Positions 7,032 through 12,626 of a stretch of DNA of 12,626 nucleotides are shown here, piece after piece. The stretch comes from CAVWCW01 sp963753615 (GTDB lineage Bacteria > Pseudomonadota > Gammaproteobacteria > Chromatiales > Chromatiaceae). The stretch spans positions 1 to 12,626 of the forward strand of contig CAVWCW010000004.1 of the NCBI GenBank assembly GCA_963753615.1. Reading direction: 5' to 3'. How positions within the stretch are numbered: position 1 is the first letter of the stretch; each line of letters starts with the position of its first letter. Made by a program: the position numbers and the translations under genes. A model generated the notes under the pieces. It made no database searches. It was not told the DNA's origin and saw only the letters and a program-made list of their open reading frames with translations.

Positions 7032-9957
7032 ACTGCCGGTCCTTTTCGGGGCCGGCGTGGTTTACCTGCTGCTGCTGTTCCTGATCGCGTACGCTACCGA
7101 GCAGGGCAAACTGCCGGAACGCTGGGTCAACAACCCTTGGGTCTACACCCTGTCGCTGGGCGTATATGCCAGTTCCTGGAGCTACTACGGGAGCGTTGGC
7201 TTCGCCGCGGAGCAGGGACTGCTGTTTCTCACGATCTATTTGGGCGTAACCTTCGCCTTTCTGCTCAGCCCCTTGCTGTTGCGGCCGATCCTGCGACTGA
7301 CCCGGGAGTACCAGCTCAGCTCCCTGGCGGACCTGTTTGCCTTCCGCTACCGCTCCCAGCTGGCGGGTGTCCTGGTCACCCTGTTCATGCTGGTCGGCAC
7401 CCTGCCCTACATCGCCTTGCAAATCCGGGCGGTGACCGAGTCCCTGCGGGTGTTGACCCAGGAAGCCACGCCGCAGGCGGTGGCATTCGTGTTCTGTATC
7501 GTGCTCACCCTGTTCGCGATACTGTTCGGCACCCGCCACATCTCACCCCGGGACAAACACCGCGGGCTGGTAATGGCGATCGCCTTCGAGTCCCTGGTCA
7601 AGTTCGCCGCCCTCGGGCTGGTGGGGCTGTTTGCCCTGTTCGGGGTGTTCTCGGGCCGCACCGACCTGCAGCAGTGGCTGCATGCTCACCCGGAAGCGAT
7701 CGACGCCCTCTACGCGCCGGTGCGAGAGGGACCCTGGTTTACCCTGCTGTTTCTCGCCTTCGCAGCTGCCTTCCTGCTGCCGCGCCAGTTCCACATGGCG
7801 TTCACCGAGAACCTGGACCCGCGCTCCCTGGCCACCGCCGGCTGGGCCTTTCCCCTGTTTCTGCTGCTGTTCAACCTGGCCATCCCGCCGATTCTCTGGG
7901 CCGGGAGCCGGCTGCAGTTGGAGATGGCGCCGGACTACTACGTACTCGGTGTCACCCTGCACAGCGGTCCGGCCTGGCTGCCGGTGCTGACGTTCCTGGG
8001 CGGGCTGTCGGCGGCCAGCGCCATGGTCATTGTCACCTCCCTGGCCCTGTCCGCCATGTGCCTGAACCATCTGCTGTTGCCGGCCAGCTATCCGGCCCCC
8101 CGTCTCGACCTCTACCACTGGCTGCTGTGGGGCCGGCGGCTGCTGCTGGGGCTGATTATCTACGCCGGTTACGGCTTCTACATCCTGCTCGAACACCGCC
8201 AGGGACTGGTGGAGATGGGCCTGATCTCGTTCGTCGCGGTGGCCCAGTTCCTGCCAGGCATCTTCGGCGTGCTCTACTGGCCCCGGGCCACATGGCAGGG
8301 CTTCGTCTGCGGCTTGCTGGCGGGCATCGGCTTCTGGTCCCTGAGCCTGTTGCTGCCGCTGCTGGAAACCTCGGGGTTGATAAACGCCGGGGTCGATCTG
8401 AGTGGCCTGCGCGAGCTTTCCGGCGACCTGGGACGCTGGGAGTTTGCCAGCTTCTGGTCGCTGGCCGCCAACGGGCTGGTATTCGTAATCGTATCCCTGT
8501 ACACGCGCCAACGCCCGGAAGAGACGCAGGCGGCCCAGGCGTGCAGCTCGGGGCTGCGCTCGCCCTTGGTCGGAGTGGTAAGCGCGGCCTCGCCGGAGGA
8601 GTTCAGCGCCGGCCTGGCAGCCACCCTGGGCCGCACTACGGCGGAGAGGGAAGTCGGCCAGGCCCTGGCCGACCTGGCCATGGATCCCGACGAGCGCCGC
8701 CCCAGCGAGCTGCGGCGGCTGCGCGAGCGCATCGAACGCAACCTGTCGGGGCTGATCGGTCCCCAGATGGCGCACATGGTGATCAACCAGCAACTGCGGC
8801 TCGACCCCCAGGCCCGCACCGCCTTGGCCGATTCCATGCGCTTTCTGGAAGAGCGCCTGGCGGATTCCCATTCGCGCCTGGAGGGGCTGACCGCGGACCT
8901 CGACCGCCAGCGCCGTTATCATCGCCGAATCCTGCTGGAGCTGCCGCTGGGGGTCTGCTCCCTCAGTGGTGACGGACGCGTGGTGATCTGGAACCTGGCG
9001 ATGGAGGTAATGACGCGAGTCAAGGCCAGCCAGGCCCTTGGGCAACAGGTGGACCGCCTGCCGGCACCCTGGGGCCGGCTCCTGGCGGGGTTTGCAGCCG
9101 CGGTCGACGACCACCTGCACCATCAAGAGGTGGCCGGTGCGGTACGCCCCCAATGGTTTAATCTGCACAAGGCGCAGGTGCTGGACCCGGACCCGGAGCT
9201 GCGGGGGGACCGCACCGAGACCGGCTTGGTAATGCTGCTGGAAGACCTCACCGACCTGGAGACCCTGGAGTCCGAGCTGGCCCACAGCGAGCGCCTGGCC
9301 TCGGTAGGCCGCCTGGCCGCCGGAGTGGCCCACGAGATCGGCAATCCGGTAACCGGCATTGCTTCCCTGGCCCAGAACCTGCTCGCCGGAAAGCTGCCGA
9401 AACCCGCCCGCGCCGACATCGACGAGATCCTGCAGCAAACCCGGCGCATCGCCAATATTCTCGGCACCCTGATGAATTTCAGCCGCAGCGGCGCCCCGGG
9501 CCAGGCCTGCGAGCGCTTCCGGCTTCACGACAGCATCGCCGACGCCGTCCGCTTGGTGCGGCTGACCCACCACGCCAAGCAGGTAGACTGCGACAATCTT
9601 TGCCCGCCGGAGTTGGAGTTGTGCGCCAACCGCCAGCAAATTTCGCAGATTCTGGTGAATCTGTTCACCAACGCCTGCGACGCATCCCGCCCCGGAGACC
9701 GAGTGGAAATCTTCGCCTTCGCTGCTGACGGCTGGCTGCAACTGGAGGTGCAGGACCAGGGCAGCGGCATCCCCGAACACCTGCGCGAGCGGGTTTTCGA
9801 GCCCTTCTTCACCACCAAGCTTCCGGGGCAAGGCACCGGTCTGGGCTTGTCCCTGGTATACAAGATCGTCGAAGATCACGGGGGTACTGTCGAGATCGAC
9901 TCGGTTCCCGGCACCGGCACCCGGGCGGTGATCCGCCTGCCCCTGGAGCAGACATGA
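7021..9957 (+). CDS. cbrA: CbrA-like sensor histidine kinase with SLC5/SSS transporter domain
   Basis: A 978-aa inner-membrane hybrid. Residues 1 to about 490 form a sodium/solute-symporter-like domain with roughly 13 helices. A STAC-type linker lies at about 520-600, with the conserved-looking ERNLSGLIGPQMA (572-584), followed by a coiled coil (605-632) and a PAS-like segment (635-720). The kinase has an H-box AAGVAHEIGNPVTGI with the phospho-acceptor H771, an N-box with N880 and N884, F-box FEPFFTTK (926-933), G1 DQGSGIP (912-918) and G2 GTGLGLSL (938-945). All catalytic motifs are intact. Length and the HEIGNPVTGI motif match Pseudomonas CbrA (about 980 aa), a sensor of carbon/nitrogen status whose transporter domain has been linked to histidine. 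The ligand here is unknown. The start overlaps the upstream small gene by 11 bases and the stop overlaps the regulator ATG by four bases (ATGA), so the three genes are one operon. Confidence 0.92.
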   Translation: MTHELPVLFGAGVVYLLLLFLIAYATEQGKLPERWVNNPWVYTLSLGVYASSWSYYGSVGFAAEQGLLFLTIYLGVTFAFLLSPLLLRPILRLTREYQLSSLADLFAFRYRSQLAGVLVTLFMLVGTLPYIALQIRAVTESLRVLTQEATPQAVAFVFCIVLTLFAILFGTRHISPRDKHRGLVMAIAFESLVKFAALGLVGLFALFGVFSGRTDLQQWLHAHPEAIDALYAPVREGPWFTLLFLAFAAAFLLPRQFHMAFTENLDPRSLATAGWAFPLFLLLFNLAIPPILWAGSRLQLEMAPDYYVLGVTLHSGPAWLPVLTFLGGLSAASAMVIVTSLALSAMCLNHLLLPASYPAPRLDLYHWLLWGRRLLLGLIIYAGYGFYILLEHRQGLVEMGLISFVAVAQFLPGIFGVLYWPRATWQGFVCGLLAGIGFWSLSLLLPLLETSGLINAGVDLSGLRELSGDLGRWEFASFWSLAANGLVFVIVSLYTRQRPEETQAAQACSSGLRSPLVGVVSAASPEEFSAGLAATLGRTTAEREVGQALADLAMDPDERRPSELRRLRERIERNLSGLIGPQMAHMVINQQLRLDPQARTALADSMRFLEERLADSHSRLEGLTADLDRQRRYHRRILLELPLGVCSLSGDGRVVIWNLAMEVMTRVKASQALGQQVDRLPAPWGRLLAGFAAAVDDHLHHQEVAGAVRPQWFNLHKAQVLDPDPELRGDRTETGLVMLLEDLTDLETLESELAHSERLASVGRLAAGVAHEIGNPVTGIASLAQNLLAGKLPKPARADIDEILQQTRRIANILGTLMNFSRSGAPGQACERFRLHDSIADAVRLVRLTHHAKQVDCDNLCPPELELCANRQQISQILVNLFTNACDASRPGDRVEIFAFAADGWLQLEVQDQGSGIPEHLRERVFEPFFTTKLPGQGTGLGLSLVYKIVEDHGGTVEIDSVPGTGTRAVIRLPLEQT

Positions 9958-11290
9958 GGCACATCCTGCTGATCGAAGACGAGCCGGTGATCCGCGGCGC
10001 CGTGGCCCAGCTGCTGGAGCGCCAAGGCTACCGGGTGAGCGCCGCCGGCTCGCTGGAAGAGGCCGATGCCGCTACCGGCTTCCGGGACTGCGACCTGATC
10101 ATCGCCGACTTGCGGCTGCCCGGGCTGCCCGGCACCGAGGCGATCGCCCGCGCCCCCGGGGTGCCGGTGCTGATAATCACCAGCTACGCCAGCGTGCGCT
10201 CGGCGGTGGAGGCAATGAAGTTGGGCGCGGTGGACTATATCTCCAAGCCCTTCGACCACGACCAACTGCTGCGTCAGGTGGCCCGCGTCCTGAAACGCGG
10301 CGCCGATGCGGAGGCGCCGATCGCGGCGGAACCGGAGCCGGCCCCGGAACTCGCCGAACCGGTGGCCGGCATGGTGGGCAACTGCCCCGCCATGCAGGAG
10401 ATCCGCCGCCGCATCGCCAAGGTCGCGCCTACCGCAAGCACCGTATTGATTCTGGGCGAATCGGGTACCGGCAAGGAGTTGGTGGCCCGCGCCCTGCACC
10501 AACAAAGCCCGCGCCAGGAAGCCCCCTTCGTCACCGTCAACTGCGCGGCGATCCCGGAACACCGGGTCGAGAGCGAGATCTTCGGCAATGAACCGACCGA
10601 CGCCGGGGGCCCGCGACCGGGGTTGGTGGAGAGCGCCGACGGCGGCACCCTGTTCCTGGACGAGATCGGCGACCTGCCCGCGCCCTCCCAGGCCCGCCTG
10701 CTGCGCCTGCTCCAGGACGGCGAGGTGCGAAGTCTGGGCAGCGAGCGGGTCCGTCATCTGGACCTCCGGCTGATCGCTTCCAGCAACCACGACCTGAAAC
10801 AGCTGGTACAGGACGGCCGCTTCCGCAGCGACCTGTATTTCCGCCTGCGGGTGATGGAGTTCCAGCTCCCCCCGCTGCGCGAGCGCGGCGAAGACTTGCC
10901 CGAGCTTGCCCGTTATCTGCTTGCCAAGGCTTGCTCAACCCTCGCCCGGCCGGAGCTGGCGCTGTCCGCCAGGGCCTTGGAGGCGATCCGCCGCCATCCC
11001 TGGCCGGGTAATGTGCGGGAACTCAGAACAGTATGCACAGAGCCGCCATTCTGGCCGAAGACCAGGGTCCCATCACGCCAGAACTGCTGGCGATCGAACC
11101 GCAGGCCGCCGATGAGCAGGCCGCCGAGACCGACAAGCTGTCGCTGGAAGAATATTTCCGCCGCTTCCTGTTGCAGCATCAGGAGCAGATGACCGAGACC
11201 GAACTGGCCCGGCATCTGGGCATCAGCCGCAAGACCCTGTGGGAGCGCCGCCAGCGTTTCGGCATTCCGCGCAGCAAGGGCTCGGCTTGA
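9954..11290 (+). CDS. cbrB: CbrB-like NtrC-family response regulator lacking GAFTGA, frameshifted
   Basis: Partner of the preceding kinase. The receiver domain (1 to about 112) has the acidic pair E8/D9, phospho-acceptor D52, T76 and K98. An Ala/Pro/Glu linker follows, then an AAA+ domain (about 138-358) with Walker A GESGTGKE (168-175), Walker B GGTLFLDEIGDLP with D236/E237, arginine-finger region GRFRSDLYFRL and sensor II PGNVREL (351-357). The sigma-54-contacting GAFTGA loop is absent: between FG (210-211) and RPG (221-223) there are only nine residues, NEPTDAGGP, against about 13 in NtrC. The frame breaks after AGA (11025-11027). One missing A would restore RNSMHRAAILAE and lead to a Fis-type helix-turn-helix (LGISRKTLWERRQR) ending at 11290, giving 445 aa. 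As it stands, the first frame ends at 11192 with about 54 aberrant residues and no DNA-binding domain. This could be a sequencing error or real loss. Confidence 0.85.
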
Positions 11291-11507
11291 GCGCCGACGC
11301 GGCTCCGGAGCAGCGCGGGAAACAGCCACCTCTGGCGTTTCGCAGCGCGGCCTGCGAACGCCCTCGTTTCCGATCGCTCAATGCAATCCAGATATGGAAT
11401 AGAATAACGGGTCTCCGTCGCCGAGCCCCGCCCCACAGTTCCACAGGCGAAGCCCCCCCGTCGGAACCAGCTACGGACTCGAGGCTACACAGCCGCCAAC
11501 TCAGCCA
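11291..11507. other. Short intergenic region after the regulator gene
   Basis: This 217-bp gap has no credible open frame. A TAGAAT (11400-11405) resembles a -10 box, but nothing like a -35 lies 15-18 bp before it. It could serve the gene at 11508. No terminator with a T-run is visible. Confidence 0.35.
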
Positions 11508-12086
11508 ATGAAACTAAAACTCAACAGACACTATAAAACCCTGCTCATTCTCGCCCTGGTGGTGGGCCCTTTTTTTTGGCTGGTAATCAGCGCAGACGGC
11601 CAGCGCCGCAGCGACCTGGTGATGCTGTCCCTGTTCACCGACCGCGAACCGATGAATCTGGCCTTCGACAATCTGCAGGCGGGATTCGGCGAGGCGGAAT
11701 TTCGCCGCAATCTGCCGGAGATCCCCTTCCAGTGCGCCGACCGGCCGGGACATTTCGGCACCCGGGTGTGCACCGCGCCCATTGCCGCGGTCAACGGCGC
11801 CCCCGCGCAGGCGGTAAGCCTGTACTTTGACGACGGCGCCCTCAACGCCGTGAAGCTTGTATACCAACCGGCCCATCAGGAATACCTGTTGCAGCGTTTG
11901 GCCTACGACCTGGGGGCGCCCAGCCGCAGCGGCAGCGCCCTCGATGACCACGGGGTACGCACCTGGGATACCGCCCACGGGCGGGTGCGCTGCCGCTGGA
12001 CCCGGGCGCCGCAGAAGCGCCGGACCTGCTCTGGCTGTCGACCGCTATCTTCGACAAACCGGCAGCGGGGGCGAAGACAACGCTGA
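11508..12086 (+). CDS. Membrane-anchored periplasmic protein of unknown function, probably frameshifted
   Basis: I do not recognise this protein. The frame encodes 192 aa: a basic N-terminus (MKLKLNRHYK), one membrane helix at about 10-28, then a soluble, presumably periplasmic part with two cysteines (C76, C88) that could form a disulfide. After V160 (11985-11987) the translation becomes arginine/cysteine-rich (RCRWTRAPQKRRTCSGC), unlike the rest. Re-reading one base (a missing G near 11987) gives ALPLDPGAAEAPDLLWLSTA, a far more protein-like continuation. That shifted frame stays open to a stop at 12290-12292, inside the inverted-repeat element, so the native C-terminus is uncertain. No clear ribosome-binding site precedes the ATG. 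It reads in the same direction as the cbr operon but 217 bp beyond it. Confidence 0.6.
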   Translation: MKLKLNRHYKTLLILALVVGPFFWLVISADGQRRSDLVMLSLFTDREPMNLAFDNLQAGFGEAEFRRNLPEIPFQCADRPGHFGTRVCTAPIAAVNGAPAQAVSLYFDDGALNAVKLVYQPAHQEYLLQRLAYDLGAPSRSGSALDDHGVRTWDTAHGRVRCRWTRAPQKRRTCSGCRPLSSTNRQRGRRQR

Positions 12087-12193
12087 TTAACTGCGCACCT
12101 CACCGCCGCTTTGCAGGATTCCCAGAACTCGCCGGGCCTGCGGTACGTGCGGGAATGCGAGAAATATCAGAGCAAGTAACGCGCAGGAGCCCA

Positions 12194-12450
12194 GCCCGGA
12201 TATTTCACCAGGAATCGCGTCGCTGGCGCGGGGCCTGTGCGGCTGGGCGCCGCTGGGGAGCGAAGTCGATAGCCGTAGCTATCGGTGAGTGAAGCGCAAG
12301 CCCAGGCGTGCAGGAACCAGCCAGGGGTGCGAAAGCCAGGCGGCGTGATACAGGGTGTTTCGCTGCAGACGCCTTCCGAGTTCTATTCAAGGTCTCGAAT
12401 TTCCTCGCGCTTATGCGCAGCCGCGTTGCGGCCTGGCGAAATATCCGGGC
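12194..12450. repeat. 257-bp element bounded by 19-bp inverted repeats (MITE/REP-like candidate)
   Basis: GCCCGGATATTTCACCAGG (12194-12212) is the reverse complement of CCTGGCGAAATATCCGGGC (12432-12450) except for one base. The match stops sharply on the outside. The interior has no coding frame worth calling but can fold (see 12234-12314). A related half-copy, GCGAGAAATATC, lies just upstream at 12157-12168. I see no clear target-site duplication. A non-autonomous mobile element, a REP/BIME-type repeat, or a structured RNA are all possible. The shifted frame of the preceding gene runs into it. Confidence 0.55.
12234..12314. repeat. Nested stem-loop inside the inverted-repeat element
   Basis: CCTGTGCGGCTGGGC (12234-12248) pairs with GCCCAGGCGTGCAGG (12300-12314) through 12 Watson-Crick pairs, two G-T wobbles and one mismatch. 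Inside it CGATAGC (12267-12273) pairs perfectly with GCTATCG (12278-12284) around a CGTA loop. Both hairpins share the same centre, so the strand can form one long stem in RNA or single-stranded DNA. Confidence 0.5.
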
Positions 12451-12454
12451 CCCT

Positions 12455-12472
12455 CGCACCGACCGCGGTGCG
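12455..12472. repeat. Short perfect hairpin
   Basis: CGCACCG (12455-12461) and CGGTGCG (12466-12472) form a 7-bp stem with loop ACCG, directly beside the right end of the inverted-repeat element. No T-run follows, so it is not a typical terminator. Confidence 0.35.
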
Positions 12473-12596
12473 TCGCCCCGGCCCCATGCTTTGCCGCGCC
12501 CACGACGGAAGGCGGCGCGGCGAGTGGCTGTCCAAACGGCTTGACCGAGGCCCGGGCCTGTTCCACCCTGGGCCGAATCCTGGCAAAGTCGCGCCG

Positions 12597-12626
12597 ATGA
12601 AGAAGTGGTTCGCTTTGTTCCGAGAA
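12597..12626 (+). CDS. Start of a gene cut by the window edge, possibly poly(A) polymerase PcnB
   Basis: An ATG at 12597 opens ten codons to the window end: MKKWFALFRE. The pattern KK-x-F-x-x-FR is like the N-terminus of Pseudomonas PcnB as I remember it (MLKKLFQSFR), and pcnB is the next protein gene after cbrB in Pseudomonas. Ten residues are far too few to be sure, and there is no strong ribosome-binding site before the ATG. It may also be an unrelated gene or a chance frame. Confidence 0.3.
   Translation, partial: MKKWFALFRE

Larger units (their letters stand above)
12087..12596. other. Non-coding region with structured repeats; no CrcZ-like RNA seen
   Basis: About 510 bp with no convincing gene. 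It contains the 257-bp inverted-repeat element (12194-12450), its nested stem, and a hairpin at 12455-12472. In Pseudomonas the sRNA gene crcZ sits at the equivalent place after cbrB. Here I find no A-rich AACAANAA-type (CA) motifs and no sigma-54 -24/-12 promoter, so a CrcZ equivalent is not supported. Confidence 0.5.

Noticed and set aside
7543..9879. Long leftward open frame of 778 codons
   Set aside because: Antisense to the CbrA-like kinase, whose motifs are all intact; no domain is visible in the antisense translation.
11022..11035. Programmed frameshift in the regulator gene
   Set aside because: There is no slippery heptamer or clear stimulatory structure; a plain one-base deletion explains the data better.
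11333..11348. Possible sigma-54 promoter (TGGC...GC) after the regulator gene
   Set aside because: The GG and GC elements do not fall at the required spacing and the -12 half does not match TTGC.
12205..12459. Short open frames within the inverted-repeat element
   Set aside because: They arise in GC-rich repeat sequence, lack ribosome-binding sites and resemble no family; no transposase is encoded.

Overview
The window is a GC-rich stretch of a proteobacterial chromosome, most likely a gammaproteobacterium. I infer this from the CbrA/CbrB-type two-component pair with a small membrane-protein gene in front, the style of the MgtE and MscS-like proteins, and the dense gene packing. No species can be named from sequence alone. 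There are no tRNA or rRNA genes, CRISPR arrays, phage genes or transposase genes.

Layout. Positions 1-6702 are read leftward and hold envelope and ion-homeostasis genes. These are the N-terminal part of a MgtE magnesium channel (cut by the window edge), a large MscS-family mechanosensitive channel, a hemerythrin-domain protein, a potassium channel with two RCK/TrkA-N nucleotide-binding domains, and a four-helix membrane protein (DUF6394-like) just upstream of that channel in the same operon. Positions 6703-6836 form a short divergent control region with a perfect 9-bp-arm palindrome and further repeats. Positions 6837-11290 are a rightward, overlapping three-gene operon: a 64-aa two-helix membrane protein (CbrX-like), a 978-aa sodium/solute-symporter-fused histidine kinase (CbrA-like) and an NtrC-family response regulator (CbrB-like). 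A membrane-anchored protein of unknown function follows at 11508. After it come about 500 bp of non-coding sequence with a 257-bp element bounded by 19-bp inverted repeats. The first ten codons at the right edge resemble the start of poly(A) polymerase PcnB, which is the gene found beyond cbrB in Pseudomonas.

How the genes fit together. The left half suggests control of Mg2+, K+ and turgor. The right half is a nutrient-sensing kinase/regulator pair; in Pseudomonas, CbrAB controls carbon/nitrogen balance through sigma-54. The most interesting point is that this regulator keeps the AAA+ ATPase motifs but has no GAFTGA loop, the sigma-54 contact, so the pair may not act through sigma-54. The regulator reading frame is also broken by a one-base deletion just after GNVREL, and the next gene appears to carry a similar one-base loss. 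Two such lesions within about 1 kb could be assembly errors or real decay.

No wholly new defence or mobile system is evident. The best leads are the GAFTGA-less regulator, the DUF6394/potassium channel pair, the structured inverted-repeat element and the compact divergent control region.
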